Source: Streptomyces sp. HUAS CB01 (GTDB taxonomy: Bacteria > Actinomycetota > Actinomycetes > Streptomycetales > Streptomycetaceae). From it: 64,000 nucleotides of DNA. The notes beneath the pieces are model-generated. The model saw nothing but the letters and a program-made list of their open reading frames with translations. It had not been told where the DNA came from and did not search any database. The position numbers were made by a program, and so were the translations under genes. Positions 17,385-27,143 of the stretch are shown here, in pieces (positions within the stretch are counted from its first letter, which is position 1; each line of letters opens with the position of its first letter). Location of the stretch: positions 2,793,001-2,857,000 of the forward strand of contig NZ_CP129137.1 of NCBI RefSeq assembly GCF_030406905.1. Reading direction: 5' to 3'.

Positions 17385-19403
17385 ATGTTCGACACCGTGC
17401 TGGTTGCCAACCGAGGCGAGATCGCGGTCCGCGTCATCCGTACGCTGCGGGCCCTCGGGGTCCGCTCGGTCGCCGTGTTCAGCGACGCCGACGCCGACGC
17501 CAGGCACGTCCGGGAGGCGGACACCGCCGTCCGGCTCGGCCCGGCGCCCGCCGCCGAGAGCTATCTCTCCGTGGAGCGGCTGCTGGAGGCGGCCCGCCGG
17601 TCCGGGGCCCAGGCGGTCCACCCGGGCTACGGCTTCCTCGCGGAGAACGCGGGGTTCGCGCGCGCCTGCGAGGAGGCGGGCCTGGTCTTCATCGGCCCGT
17701 CCGCCGACGCGATCTCCCTGATGGGCGACAAGATCCGCGCCAAGGAAACGGTGCGGGCGGCCGGGGTCCCGGTCGTACCGGGCTCCTCCGGATCGGGCCT
17801 CACGGACGACCAACTGGCCGAGGCGGCACGCGAGATCGGCATGCCCGTCCTGCTGAAGCCCTCGGCGGGCGGCGGCGGCAAGGGCATGCGGCTGACCCGG
17901 GTGGAGTCCGCCCTGCTGGAGGAGATCGCGGCCGCCCGCCGGGAGGCCCGCGCGTCGTTCGGCGACGACACCCTCCTGGTGGAGCGGTGGATCGACCGCC
18001 CCCGGCACATCGAGATCCAGGTCCTCGCGGACGGCCACGGCAACGTGGTGCACCTCGGCGAGCGCGAGTGCTCCCTGCAGCGCCGCCACCAGAAGATCAT
18101 CGAGGAGGCGCCCTCCGTCCTGCTGGACGAGAGCGTCCGGGCGGCGATGGGCGAGGCGGCGGTCCAGGCGGCCCGGTCCTGCGGGTACCGGGGGGCGGGC
18201 ACGGTCGAGTTCATCGTCCCCGGCGGCGACCCGTCCTCGTACTACTTCATGGAGATGAACACCCGGCTCCAGGTCGAGCACCCGGTGACCGAGCTCGTCA
18301 CCGGACTGGACCTGGTGGAGTGGCAGCTGCGGGTGGCCGCGGGCGAGGAACTGCCCTTCGGCCAGAAGGACATCGCGCTCACGGGCCACGCGGTCGAGGC
18401 CCGCATCTGCGCGGAGGACCCCGCCCGCGGCTTCCTGCCGTCGGGCGGCACGGTCCTCTCCCTGAGCGAACCCCAGGGCGAAGGGGTGCGCACCGACTCG
18501 GGCCTCAGCGAGGGCACGGAGGTCTCCAGCCTCTACGACCCGATGCTGTCCAAGGTCATCGCGTACGGCCCCGACCGCCCGACCGCCCTGCGCAAGCTGC
18601 GCGCCGCCCTGGCGGACAACATCACCCTGGGCGTGCCGACCAACGCGGGCTTCCTGCGCCGGCTGCTCGCCCACCCCGACGTGGTCGCGGGCGACCTCGA
18701 CACGGGACTCGTCGAGCGGGAGGCGGACTCCCTCGTCGACGGCACGGTCCCGCCCGAGGTGTACGCCGCCGCCGCGCTGCTGCGGGAGACGCCCGCGCCG
18801 GTGGACGCGTCCGGCTGGACGGACCCGTTCTCCGTGCCCGGCGGCTGGCGCCTGGGCGGTGAACCCGCGTGGACGGTGCACCACTTCCGGGTCCCGGGCC
18901 ACGAGCCGGTGGAGGTCCGGCTGCGCGGCTCGGAGGCCGTGCTGGACGGGGTGCCCGTGCGGCCCGTCCGGCGTGCGAAGGACACCGCACCGGCCGCGGG
19001 CGCGGCGACGGTCACCGTCGAGATCGACGGCCTCACCCACACCCTCCACCACGCCGCCGCTCCCGGCGGGACCTGGCTCGGCCGGGACGGCGACTCCTGG
19101 TACGTCCAGGACCACGACCCGGTCGCGGCGAGCCTGAGCGGGGCGGCCCGGCAGGGCGCCGACACGCTCGCCGCGCCGATGCCCGGCACCGTCACGGTCG
19201 TGAAGGTGGCGGTCGGGGACGAGGTCGACGCGGGCCAGAGCCTGCTCGTCGTGGAGGCGATGAAGATGGAGCACGTCATCTCCGCCCCGCACGCCGGGAC
19301 CGTCACCGAACTGGACGTCACCCCGGGGACGACCGTCGTCATGGACCAGGTCCTGGCGGTCGTCGCCCCGCACGGCGACGAGGGCAAGGAGGACACGCCA
19401 TGA
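17385..19403 (+). CDS. accC: Biotin carboxylase / biotin carboxyl carrier alpha subunit (methylcrotonyl-CoA carboxylase type)
   Basis: 672 residues from ATG 17385 (MFDTVLVANRGEIAVRVIRT), with AAGGA six bases upstream; a GTG at 17364 is an in-frame alternative. ATP-grasp biotin carboxylase domain to about 450: KPSAGGGGKGMRLTR, HLGERECSLQRRHQKIIEEAPS, EMNTRLQVEHPVTE. A linker domain follows, then a biotinyl domain ending with VVEAMKMEHVI, in which K627 carries biotin. Fixes bicarbonate on biotin for the AccD1 partner. The ATGA at its end overlaps the hmgL start. Confidence 0.94.
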   Translation: MFDTVLVANRGEIAVRVIRTLRALGVRSVAVFSDADADARHVREADTAVRLGPAPAAESYLSVERLLEAARRSGAQAVHPGYGFLAENAGFARACEEAGLVFIGPSADAISLMGDKIRAKETVRAAGVPVVPGSSGSGLTDDQLAEAAREIGMPVLLKPSAGGGGKGMRLTRVESALLEEIAAARREARASFGDDTLLVERWIDRPRHIEIQVLADGHGNVVHLGERECSLQRRHQKIIEEAPSVLLDESVRAAMGEAAVQAARSCGYRGAGTVEFIVPGGDPSSYYFMEMNTRLQVEHPVTELVTGLDLVEWQLRVAAGEELPFGQKDIALTGHAVEARICAEDPARGFLPSGGTVLSLSEPQGEGVRTDSGLSEGTEVSSLYDPMLSKVIAYGPDRPTALRKLRAALADNITLGVPTNAGFLRRLLAHPDVVAGDLDTGLVEREADSLVDGTVPPEVYAAAALLRETPAPVDASGWTDPFSVPGGWRLGGEPAWTVHHFRVPGHEPVEVRLRGSEAVLDGVPVRPVRRAKDTAPAAGAATVTVEIDGLTHTLHHAAAPGGTWLGRDGDSWYVQDHDPVAASLSGAARQGADTLAAPMPGTVTVVKVAVGDEVDAGQSLLVVEAMKMEHVISAPHAGTVTELDVTPGTTVVMDQVLAVVAPHGDEGKEDTP

Positions 19404-20353
19404 CCGAGGGACTGCCGATGGAGGTGCCCGCCGCCGGTCTGCCGCCCCGGGTGCGGATCCACGAGGTCGGGCCCCGCGACGGGCTGCAGAACGAGAAGGA
19501 GGTCGTCCCGACCGAGGTGAAGGCGGAGTTCGTCCACCGCCTCGCCGGGGCCGGGCTGACGACGGTCGAGGCGACCAGTTTCGTCCACCCCAAGTGGGTG
19601 CCCCAACTGGCGGACGCCGAGGACCTGTTCCCGCGGCTCTCGGACATCGAGGGCGTGGCCCTCCCGGTCCTCGTACCGAACGAGCGCGGGCTCGACCGTG
19701 CCGTCGCCCTGGGCGCCCGGCGGATCGCCGTCTTCGCGTCGGCGACGGAGACCTTCGCTGCGCGCAACCTCAACCGCACGGTCGAGGAGTCGCTGGCCAT
19801 GTTCGAGCCCGTGGTGGCCCGGGCGAAGGACGACAAGGTCCACGTCCGCGGCTATCTCTCGATGTGCTTCGGCGACCCGTGGGAGGGCGCTGTGCCCGTC
19901 CATCAGGTCGTCCGCGTGGCCCGGCGGCTGATGGACCTGGGCTGCGACGAGCTGAGCCTCGGCGACACCATCGGCGTCGCCACCCCGGGCCACGTCCAGG
20001 CCCTGCTCGCCCGGTTGAACGAGGAGGGTGTGCCCACCAGCGCCGTCGGGGTGCACTTCCACGACACCTACGGCCAGGCGCTGGCCAACACCCTCGCGGC
20101 GCTCCAGCACGGCGTCACCACCGTGGACGCCTCCGCGGGCGGTCTCGGCGGCTGCCCGTACGCGAAGAGCGCCACCGGGAACCTCGCCACCGAAGACCTC
20201 GTGTGGATGCTCCACGGCCTCGGCATCGAGACCGGGGTCGACCTCGGCCGGCTCACCGCCACAAGCGTGTGGATGGCCGAGCGGCTGGGCCGTCCCAGCC
20301 CCTCACGCACCGTTCGCGCCCTCGCGGGCACGGCTTCCCACAAGGAGTCCTAG
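19400..20353 (+). CDS. hmgL: Hydroxymethylglutaryl-CoA lyase
   Basis: 317 residues; its ATG overlaps the accC stop (ATGA). HMGL-like TIM barrel: VRIHEVGPRDGLQNEKEVVP (catalytic Arg/Asp), LSLGDTIGVATPG, GVHFHDTYGQALAN (metal-binding His-x-His), and the C-terminal loop signature ASAGGLGGCPYAKSATGN with the catalytic Cys. Cleaves HMG-CoA to acetyl-CoA and acetoacetate, the last step of leucine catabolism. Located in the operon between the carboxylase and the dehydrogenase. Confidence 0.95.
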   Translation: MTEGLPMEVPAAGLPPRVRIHEVGPRDGLQNEKEVVPTEVKAEFVHRLAGAGLTTVEATSFVHPKWVPQLADAEDLFPRLSDIEGVALPVLVPNERGLDRAVALGARRIAVFASATETFAARNLNRTVEESLAMFEPVVARAKDDKVHVRGYLSMCFGDPWEGAVPVHQVVRVARRLMDLGCDELSLGDTIGVATPGHVQALLARLNEEGVPTSAVGVHFHDTYGQALANTLAALQHGVTTVDASAGGLGGCPYAKSATGNLATEDLVWMLHGLGIETGVDLGRLTATSVWMAERLGRPSPSRTVRALAGTASHKES

Positions 20354-20355
20354 CC

Positions 20356-21522
20356 ATGTCGCTCGACCACCGCCTCGCCCCCGAGCACGAGGAACTGCGC
20401 CGCACCGTCGAGGAGTTCGCCCACGACGTGGTCGCCCCCAAGATCGGCGACTTCTATGAGCGGCACGAGTTCCCGTACGAGATCGTCCGCGAGATGGGCC
20501 GGATGGGCCTGTTCGGCCTGCCCTTCCCGGAGGAGTACGGCGGAATGGGCGGGGACTACCTCGCCCTCGGCATCGCCCTGGAGGAGCTGGCCCGGGTCGA
20601 CTCCTCCGTCGCCATCACCCTGGAGGCCGGGGTCTCGCTCGGCGCCATGCCCGTCTTCCGGTTCGGCACCGAGGAGCAGAAGCGCGAGTGGCTGCCCCGG
20701 CTCTGCTCGGGCGAGATCCTCGGCGCCTTCGGGCTGACCGAGCCGGACGCCGGTTCGGACGCCGGGGGCACGAAGACCACGGCCGTGCGCGACGAGTCGA
20801 CCGGCGAGTGGGTGATCAACGGCAGCAAGTGCTTCATCACCAACTCCGGCACCGACATCACGGGCCTGGTCACGGTCACCGCCGTCACCGGCCGCACGGA
20901 CGCGGGCAAGCCCCTGATCTCCTCCATCATCGTCCCGTCGGGCACCCCCGGCTTCACCGTCGCCGCCCCGTACTCGAAGGTCGGTTGGAACGCGTCGGAC
21001 ACCCGGGAGCTGTCGTTCTCGGACGTCCGCGTGCCGTTCGCGAACCTGCTGGGCGAGGAGGGCCGGGGATACGCCCAGTTCCTGCGCATCCTCGACGAGG
21101 GCCGGATCGCCATCGCCGCCCTCGCCACGGGTCTGGCGCAGGGCTGTGTGGACGAGTCGGTGAAGTACGCCAAGGAGCGTCACGCCTTCGGCCGCCCGAT
21201 CGGCGACAACCAGGCCATCCAGTTCAAGATCGCCGACATGGAGATGCGGGCGCACATGGCCCGGATCGGCTGGCGGGACGCGGCGTCGCGCCTCGTCCTC
21301 GGTGAGCCGTTCAAGAAGGAGGCGGCGCTGGCGAAGCTGTACTCCTCGACGGTCGCCGTCGACAACGCCCGTGACGCCACGCAGATCCACGGCGGGTACG
21401 GCTTCATGAACGAGTACCCGGTGGCCCGCATGTGGCGCGACTCCAAGATCCTGGAGATCGGCGAGGGCACGAGCGAGGTCCAGCGGATGCTGGTCGCCCG
21501 CGAGTTGGGGCTGCAGTCGTAG
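20356..21522 (+). CDS. acdH: Acyl-CoA dehydrogenase (isovaleryl/branched-chain type)
   Basis: 388 residues, ATG two bases after the hmgL stop. FAD acyl-CoA dehydrogenase with AFGLTEPDAGSDAGGTKTTA, FITNSGTD and ATQIHGGYGFMNEYPVARMWRDSKILEIGEGTSEVQ; E370 occupies the canonical catalytic position of IxEGTSE. Given the operon, the substrate is probably isovaleryl-CoA and possibly other branched acyl-CoAs, as reported for AcdH of S. coelicolor and S. avermitilis. No methylglutaconyl-CoA hydratase gene is in the operon; that step must be encoded elsewhere. Confidence 0.92.
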   Translation: MSLDHRLAPEHEELRRTVEEFAHDVVAPKIGDFYERHEFPYEIVREMGRMGLFGLPFPEEYGGMGGDYLALGIALEELARVDSSVAITLEAGVSLGAMPVFRFGTEEQKREWLPRLCSGEILGAFGLTEPDAGSDAGGTKTTAVRDESTGEWVINGSKCFITNSGTDITGLVTVTAVTGRTDAGKPLISSIIVPSGTPGFTVAAPYSKVGWNASDTRELSFSDVRVPFANLLGEEGRGYAQFLRILDEGRIAIAALATGLAQGCVDESVKYAKERHAFGRPIGDNQAIQFKIADMEMRAHMARIGWRDAASRLVLGEPFKKEAALAKLYSSTVAVDNARDATQIHGGYGFMNEYPVARMWRDSKILEIGEGTSEVQRMLVARELGLQS

Positions 21523-21619
21523 GACCCACGGGCCGTCCGGCGGTGCCGTGCCCGCCGCCGAACGCCCTTCTCACGCCGCGGTGATCAGCGTCACGTGGGG
21601 GCGGCCTCTCGACAAGATC

Positions 21620-21638
21620 TGAGGTTAGGCTAACCTAT
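21620..21638. promoter_or_regulatory. Iron box (DmdR/IdeR-type) upstream of desE
   Basis: TGAGGTTAGGCTAACCTAT, close to the 19-bp Streptomyces iron-box palindrome TTAGGTTAGGCTAACCTAA, 56 bp before the desE start. Expected to bind Fe-loaded DmdR1 and repress in iron-rich conditions. Confidence 0.88.
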
Positions 21639-21693
21639 CTTCGACTTGCTCAGAGGCCGTCCCTACCGGCACGCACCGAAAGCGAACCCTTTC

Positions 21694-22734
21694 ATGCCTG
21701 ATGCCCGCGCTTCCCACCTCACCCGACGCGGTCTGCTCGCCGCGGGCGGCGCTCTCGGCCTCACCGCCGCCCTCACCGCCTGCGCCTCCGAGGACAAGGG
21801 CGACTCGGCCTCGGACGCGAAGAAGTCCGGCCCCTGGCAGTTCAAGGACGACCGCGGCCAGGTCGCCAAGACCAAGGCCACGCCGAAGAACATCGTCGCC
21901 TTCACCGGCATGGCGGCCGCGCTCCACGACTTCGGCATCGAGGTGAAGGGCGTCTTCGGCCCGACCTACGTCGAGGACAAGGGCAAGGGCACGAAGACCC
22001 CGGACGTCCAGGCGGGCGACCTCGACATCGACAAGGTCAAGGTCCTCGGCAACGTCTGGGGCGAGTTCAACGTCGAGCAGTACGCGGCGCTCGCGCCCGA
22101 CGTGCTCATCACCGACATGTGGGAGAAGGACGCCCTCTGGTACGTGCCGGACCAGTCCAAGGACAAGATCCTGAAGCTGGCCCCGAGCGTCGCCCTGTGG
22201 GCCTCCGACCACTCGATGCCGAAGGTCCTGCAGCGCCACGTCGAACTGGCCGAGTCCCTCGGCGCCGACGTCAGGACCAAGAAGGTCACGGACGCCAAGG
22301 CCGCCTTCGAGAAGGCCGCCGCCCGGCTGCGCGCCGCCGCGAAGGCCAAGCCCGGGATCAAGGTGCTGATCGGCTCGGCGAGCGCCGACCTGTTCTACGT
22401 CTCGACCCCGGCCCGGCCGACCGACACGCTCTACTTCAAGGAGCTCGGCGTCAACTTCGTGACGCCCGACAAGCTCGACGCCGGCGGCTGGTTCGAGGGC
22501 CTCAGCTGGGAGAACGTCGACAAGTACAAGGCCGACATCATCATGATGGACAACCGCGCCTCGGCCCTGCAGCCGGAGGCCCTGAAGTCCAAGCCGACCT
22601 GGGCCCAACTGCCCGCCGTCAAGGCCGGACAGGTCATCCCGCGCGTGACCGAGCCGATCTACTCGTACGAGAAGTGCACGCCGATCCTCGAGGACCTGGC
22701 CAAGGCCATCGAGAACGCGAAGAAGGTCGCCTGA
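21694..22734 (+). CDS. desE: Ferric-siderophore-binding lipoprotein (desferrioxamine uptake)
   Basis: 346 residues from ATG 21694. The signal peptide has a twin-arginine-like start LTRRGLLAAGG (R11R12) and a lipobox LTAC (C30), so it is a membrane-anchored extracellular protein. Periplasmic-binding-protein fold of the FecB/FhuD type (NIVAFTGMAAALHDFGIEVKGVFG, YAALAPDVLITDMW, PIYSYEKCTPILEDLAKAI). It should capture ferrioxamines for an ABC transporter; no permease or ATPase genes are here. Iron box upstream; desF follows after 3 bp. Confidence 0.92.
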   Translation: MPDARASHLTRRGLLAAGGALGLTAALTACASEDKGDSASDAKKSGPWQFKDDRGQVAKTKATPKNIVAFTGMAAALHDFGIEVKGVFGPTYVEDKGKGTKTPDVQAGDLDIDKVKVLGNVWGEFNVEQYAALAPDVLITDMWEKDALWYVPDQSKDKILKLAPSVALWASDHSMPKVLQRHVELAESLGADVRTKKVTDAKAAFEKAAARLRAAAKAKPGIKVLIGSASADLFYVSTPARPTDTLYFKELGVNFVTPDKLDAGGWFEGLSWENVDKYKADIIMMDNRASALQPEALKSKPTWAQLPAVKAGQVIPRVTEPIYSYEKCTPILEDLAKAIENAKKVA

Positions 22735-22737
22735 CCC

Positions 22738-23586
22738 ATGCCGACAGCCGTAGCCGCCCCGTTTCGCTTCTTCCCTCTCCAGGTCGTGCGGACGCGGCGG
22801 CTCGGCCCGTCGCTGATCCGGGTCACCTTCGGGGGCGAGGCCCTCGAAGGGTTCGCCTCCGGCGGGCGCGACCAGTCGCTCTCGCTCTTCCTGCCGCACC
22901 CGGGACAGGAGGAACCCGTCATCCCGCTCCCCGGCGAGGAGGACATGTACGCGCGCCTCGGCGCCTGGCGGGCACTGCCGGACGACGAGCGTGCCGTCCT
23001 GCGCTCGTACACGGTCCGCGAACAGCGACCCGACGCCGGCGAACACGGCGAGATCGACATCGACTTCGCCGTCCACGAGGACGGCGGCCCTGCCTGCCGC
23101 TGGGCGCAGAGAGCTTCCGCCGGTGACCGGGTGACGATCCTCGGACCCGCGATCGCCGACAACACCGCGGTGCGCTTCCGGCTGCCGGAGGATGCCGACT
23201 CGGTGGTGATCTGGGCGGACGAGACGGCGCTGCCCGCCGCCTCGGCCATCCTGGAGTGGCTGCCCGCCGGGATCCGCGCGCAGGTCTGGATCGAGGTCCC
23301 GCACGCCGGCGACCGGATGGACCCGGTGACCGCGGCCGACGCCACCGTCACCTGGCTGGTGCGGGACGAGGGCGCGCCGTCGGCCGTCGAGGCCGTGCGC
23401 GCCGCCGAGTTCGCGGGCTCCGCGCCGTACGCCTGGATCGCGGGCGAGTCGGGCTCCGTCAAGGCGCTGCGCCGCCATCTCGTGCACGAGCGCGGACTCG
23501 ACCGCCGCCGGGTCACCTTCGTCGGCTACTGGCGCAGGGGCCTCAGCGAGGACGCCCTGCGCGAGACACCCGACGACGACACGTAG
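22738..23586 (+). CDS. desF: Siderophore-interacting protein / ferric-siderophore reductase
   Basis: 282 residues, ATG three bases after desE. SIP family flavoprotein: FAD-binding RSYTVREQRP preceded by GGEALEGFASGG, a second conserved block GPAIADNTAVRF, and the NAD(P)H-binding end YAWIAGESGSVKALRRHLVHERGLDRRRVTFVGYWRRG. It would reduce and release iron from imported ferrioxamine in the cytoplasm. Shares the iron-box promoter with desE. Confidence 0.9.
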   Translation: MPTAVAAPFRFFPLQVVRTRRLGPSLIRVTFGGEALEGFASGGRDQSLSLFLPHPGQEEPVIPLPGEEDMYARLGAWRALPDDERAVLRSYTVREQRPDAGEHGEIDIDFAVHEDGGPACRWAQRASAGDRVTILGPAIADNTAVRFRLPEDADSVVIWADETALPAASAILEWLPAGIRAQVWIEVPHAGDRMDPVTAADATVTWLVRDEGAPSAVEAVRAAEFAGSAPYAWIAGESGSVKALRRHLVHERGLDRRRVTFVGYWRRGLSEDALRETPDDDT

Positions 23587-23620
23587 GCCCGACCTCCGTC
23601 CCGCTCCACGCCCGTTGATC

Positions 23621-23651
23621 GCGGCCCCGTCGATGCCTGCGACGGGGCCGC
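23621..23651 (+). terminator. Hairpin terminator after desF
   Basis: GCGGCCCCGTC - 9 bp - GACGGGGCCGC, perfect 11-bp GC stem, 35 bp after the desF stop and before the desA iron box. No T-run, as is common in Streptomyces. Confidence 0.75.
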
Positions 23652-23746
23652 GCTGCCGTGCACTCCACCGGAACACGGTCCCCGGACCCGGGTGTGAGCC
23701 AACTCGCCGCCGCTTCCGCGGAGTAGGGGCGGACGGAGTCAGAAAT

Positions 23747-23765
23747 TCAGGTTAGGCTAACCTAA
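23747..23765. promoter_or_regulatory. Iron box upstream of desA
   Basis: TCAGGTTAGGCTAACCTAA, 17 or 18 of 19 positions as in the consensus palindrome, 79 bp before the desA start. Should place desABCD under DmdR1 iron repression. Confidence 0.9.
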
Positions 23766-23843
23766 GTCCCACGCCGCCCCACCGCCCCGCTCCTGCCCCG
23801 AGGGGCGGTCTTGTCACGTCCCCGGACCGGGAGGACCCCCACC

Positions 23844-25319
23844 ATGCGCTCGCACCTGCTCAACGGCACAACGGCGGAGCTCTACCGCAGCTCCGTGACC
23901 GAAGGAGTCGAGCGAGTGGCGAGCAAACTCGCCACGACCAGGCGGCCGTTCACCGGCGTGACCCCGGACGAGCTGGCCCCGACGATCGCCGCCGTCGACC
24001 TCGACCAGCCGCTCGGCGACTCCTCCGCCGCCCTGGACGAGCTGGAGCGGGTGTACCTGCGCGACGCGGTCTACTTCCACCACCCCCGCTACCTCGGCCA
24101 CCTCAACTGCCCGGTCGTCATCCCCGCCGTGCTGGGCGAGGCCGTCCTCTCCGCCGTCAACTCCTCGCTGGACACCTGGGACCAGAGCGCCGGCGGCACC
24201 CTGATCGAGCGCAAGCTCGTCGACTGGACCACCGGCCGCATCGGCCTCGGCCCCGCCTCCGACGGCGTCTTCACCAGCGGCGGCACCCAGTCCAACCTCC
24301 AGGCGATGCTCCTCGCCCGCGAGGAGGCCAAGACGGACGACCTGGCGAAGCTGCGCGTCTTCTCCTCCGAGTGCAGCCACTTCAGCGTCCAGAAGTCCGC
24401 GACCCTCCTCGGTCTCGGCCGGGACGCCGTCGTGTCCGTGCCCGTCGACCGCGACCGGCGCATGCAGACCGTGGCCCTCGCCGCCGAGTTGGAGAAGTGC
24501 CGACGTGCCGGGCTGGTCCCGATGGCGGTCGTTGCCACCGCCGGCACCACGGACTTCGGCTCCATCGACCCGCTGCCCGAGATCGCGGCGCTGTGCGACG
24601 AGTACGGCGCCTGGATGCACGTCGACGCCGCCTACGGCTGCGGGCTCCTCGCCTCGCCGACCCGGCGCGGCCTCCTGGAGGGCGTCCAGCACGCCGACTC
24701 GGTGACCGTCGACTACCACAAGTCCTTCTTCCAGCCGGTGAGTTCGTCCGCCCTGCTGGTGCGGGACAGTGCCACGCTGCGGCACGCCACCTACCACGCG
24801 GACTACCTCAACCCCGCGCCGACCGTGGAGGTGGGGGCACCTCCCGTGCCCGAAGGGCTACGGGGGAGGATCCCCAACCAGGTGGACAAGTCCCTCCAGA
24901 CCACCCGCCGCTTCGACGCCCTCAAGCTGTGGATGACGCTGCGCGTCATGGGCGCGGACGGTGTCGGGCAGCTCTTCGACGAGGTCTGCGACCTCGCGGC
25001 CGAGGGCTGGCGGCTGCTCGCCGGCGACCCCCGCTACGACGTCGTCGTCGAGCCCCGGCTGTCCACCCTGGTCTTCCGCTACGTCCCGGAGCAGGTCACC
25101 TCCCCCGCGGAGATCGACCGCGCCAATCTGTACGCCCGCAAGGCCCTGTTCGCCTCCGGCGAGGCCGTCGTCGCCGGGACCAAGGTCGACGGTCGCCAGT
25201 ACCTGAAATTCACCCTGCTGAACCCCGAGACGACCGTGGCCGACATCGCCGCCGTCCTCGGCCTCATAGCCGGCCACGCCGAGCAGTACCTTGGAGAGAA
25301 CCTTGTCCACGCCTCCTGA
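23844..25319 (+). CDS. desA: Lysine decarboxylase of desferrioxamine biosynthesis (PLP enzyme)
   Basis: 491 residues from ATG 23844 ([18 protein letters not shown]). Group II PLP decarboxylase: [30 protein letters not shown] and [19 protein letters not shown] with the PLP lysine at K293. Converts lysine to cadaverine, the first step of desferrioxamine synthesis. Odd: residues about 330-342 ([12 protein letters not shown]) are encoded by a palindromic repeat of intergenic type, inserted in frame just before RIPNQVDKS. As I recall, S. coelicolor DesA is about 480 residues, consistent with an 11-12 residue insertion. desB starts inside the 3' end of this gene. Confidence 0.95.
   Translation: MRSHLLNGTTAELYRSSVTEGVERVASKLATTRRPFTGVTPDELAPTIAAVDLDQPLGDSSAALDELERVYLRDAVYFHHPRYLGHLNCPVVIPAVLGEAVLSAVNSSLDTWDQSAGGTLIERKLVDWTTGRIGLGPASDGVFTSGGTQSNLQAMLLAREEAKTDDLAKLRVFSSECSHFSVQKSATLLGLGRDAVVSVPVDRDRRMQTVALAAELEKCRRAGLVPMAVVATAGTTDFGSIDPLPEIAALCDEYGAWMHVDAAYGCGLLASPTRRGLLEGVQHADSVTVDYHKSFFQPVSSSALLVRDSATLRHATYHADYLNPAPTVEVGAPPVPEGLRGRIPNQVDKSLQTTRRFDALKLWMTLRVMGADGVGQLFDEVCDLAAEGWRLLAGDPRYDVVVEPRLSTLVFRYVPEQVTSPAEIDRANLYARKALFASGEAVVAGTKVDGRQYLKFTLLNPETTVADIAAVLGLIAGHAEQYLGENLVHAS
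24831..24869. repeat. Palindromic repeat inserted in frame within desA
   Basis: Begins GTGGGGGCACCTCCCG, then TGCCCGAAGGGCTACGGGGG; it can fold as CCTCCCGTGCCC-gaa-GGGCTACGGGGGAGG with one bulge. This matches a small repeat I associate with Streptomyces intergenic regions (GGGGGCACCTCCC ... GAAG ... GGGGGA). Its length (36-39 bp, a multiple of three) keeps the frame. Confidence 0.65.
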
Positions 25320-26583
25320 GCACCGTGACATCCACGATTTCATCGGTATCGGGCTCGGTCCGTTCAACCTCGGCCTCGCCTGCCTGACCGAGCCCGTCGA
25401 CGAGCTGAACGGTCTCTTCCTCGAGTCCAAGCCGGACTTCGAGTGGCACTCGGGCATGTTCCTCGACGGCGCCCACCTGCAGACGCCGTTCATGTCGGAC
25501 CTGGTCACGCTCGCCGATCCGACGTCGCCGTACTCCTTCCTCAACTACCTGAAGGAGAAGGGCCGGCTCTACTCGTTCTACATCCGCGAGAACTTCTATC
25601 CGCTGCGGACCGAGTACAACGACTACTGCCGCTGGGCGGCCGCCAACCTGAGCAGCATCCGTTTCGGCACCGCGGTCACCCGGGTCGAGTTCGAGGCGGA
25701 GGACGAGGTCTACGCCGTCCGCACCGCCGACGGCGAAACGTTCCGCGCGCGCAGACTCGTCCTGGGCACCGGCACCCCGCCGTACGTCCCGGACTCCTGC
25801 CGGGAGCTCGGCGGCGACTTCGTCCACAACTCGCGCTACCTCCAGGCCAAGGAGGAGCTGCGGAAGAAGGAGTCGATCACCCTCGTCGGCAGCGGCCAGA
25901 GCGCCGCGGAGATCTACTACGACCTCCTCGCCGAGATCGACGTCCACGGCTACCGGCTCAACTGGGTCACCCGCTCCCCGCGGTTCTTCCCGCTCGAGTA
26001 CACCAAGCTGACCCTGGAGATGACCTCCCCCGAGTACGTGGACTACTTCCACGCGCTGCCGGAGGCCACCCGCTACCGGCTGGAGACCCAGCAGAAGAAC
26101 CTCTTCAAGGGCATCGACGGAGACCTCATCAACGAGATCTTCGACCTGCTCTACCAGAAGAACCTCGACGGTCCGGTGCCGACGCGTCTGCTCACCAACA
26201 CCGCGCTGTGCACGGCCTCCTACGAGAACGGCGCGTACACGCTGGGTCTGCGCCAGGAGGAGCAGGAGAAGGACTTCGAGATCCGGACCGAGGGCCTGAT
26301 CCTCGCCACGGGCTACAAGTACGTCACCCCCGCGTTCCTGGAGCCCGTGCACGACCGGCTGCGCTGGGACGGCCAGGGCCGCTTCGACGTCGCCCGCAAC
26401 TACTCGATCGACACCACGGGGCGCGGCGTCTTCCTGCAGAACGCGGGGGTGCACACGCACTCCATCACCTCGCCCGACCTGGGCATGGGCGCGTACCGCA
26501 ACGCGTACATCATCGCCGAGCTGCTCGGCCGTGAGTACTACCCCGTGGAGAAGACCATCGCGTTCCAGGAGTTCGCCGTATGA
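25303..26583 (+). CDS. desB: Cadaverine N-monooxygenase of desferrioxamine biosynthesis
   Basis: 426 residues from TTG 25303 with GGAGAG upstream; a TTG at 25291 is an alternative. It overlaps the desA end by 17 bp. FAD/NADPH N-hydroxylating monooxygenase: FAD-binding [19 protein letters not shown]-binding [17 protein letters not shown], and the C-terminal ATGYKY motif. Hydroxylates cadaverine to N-hydroxycadaverine. Overlaps desC by ATGA, so production of the four enzymes is tightly coupled. Confidence 0.95.
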   Translation: MSTPPEHRDIHDFIGIGLGPFNLGLACLTEPVDELNGLFLESKPDFEWHSGMFLDGAHLQTPFMSDLVTLADPTSPYSFLNYLKEKGRLYSFYIRENFYPLRTEYNDYCRWAAANLSSIRFGTAVTRVEFEAEDEVYAVRTADGETFRARRLVLGTGTPPYVPDSCRELGGDFVHNSRYLQAKEELRKKESITLVGSGQSAAEIYYDLLAEIDVHGYRLNWVTRSPRFFPLEYTKLTLEMTSPEYVDYFHALPEATRYRLETQQKNLFKGIDGDLINEIFDLLYQKNLDGPVPTRLLTNTALCTASYENGAYTLGLRQEEQEKDFEIRTEGLILATGYKYVTPAFLEPVHDRLRWDGQGRFDVARNYSIDTTGRGVFLQNAGVHTHSITSPDLGMGAYRNAYIIAELLGREYYPVEKTIAFQEFAV

Positions 26584-27143
26584 GCACCACCGCACCCGCC
26601 CCGGGGACGTTCTCCGTCCGTCCCCTCGACCCGATCGCCGACGCCGAGCTGCTGCACCGCTGGGTCACCGACCCGAAGGCCGCGTTCTGGATGATGCAGG
26701 ACGCCGAGCTGCAGGACGTCGAGCGCGAGTACATGAGGATCGCCGCGCACGAGCACCACGACGCCTTCATCGGGCTGCACGACGGCGAACCCGCCTTCCT
26801 GATGGAGCGCTACGACCCGCGCCACGTGGAGTTGGTCGGTCTCTACGAGCCCGAGCCGGGCGACGTGGGCATGCACTTCCTGGTCGCCCCGACCGACACG
26901 CCGGTCCACGGCTTCACCCGGGCCGTGATCACCGCCGTGATGCGGGAGCTGTTCGCCGACCCGGCGACGCGGCGGGTCGTCGTCGAGCCGGACGTCGGCA
27001 ACAAGGCCGTGCACGCGCTCAACGCCGCCGTCGGCTTCGTGCCCGAGCGCGAGATCCGGAAGCCCGAGAAGACGGCGCTGCTGAGCTTCTGCACGCGTGA
27101 GCAGTTCGAGGGGGCCGTCGGCGACGTGGAGGTGCCGCGATGA
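26580..27143 (+). CDS. desC: N-hydroxycadaverine acyltransferase of desferrioxamine biosynthesis
   Basis: 187 residues; GNAT/IucB-like acetyltransferase fold ([73 protein letters not shown]). It acylates N-hydroxycadaverine with acetyl- or succinyl-CoA. Both ends overlap neighbours by ATGA (with desB and desD). Confidence 0.94.
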   Translation: MSTTAPAPGTFSVRPLDPIADAELLHRWVTDPKAAFWMMQDAELQDVEREYMRIAAHEHHDAFIGLHDGEPAFLMERYDPRHVELVGLYEPEPGDVGMHFLVAPTDTPVHGFTRAVITAVMRELFADPATRRVVVEPDVGNKAVHALNAAVGFVPEREIRKPEKTALLSFCTREQFEGAVGDVEVPR

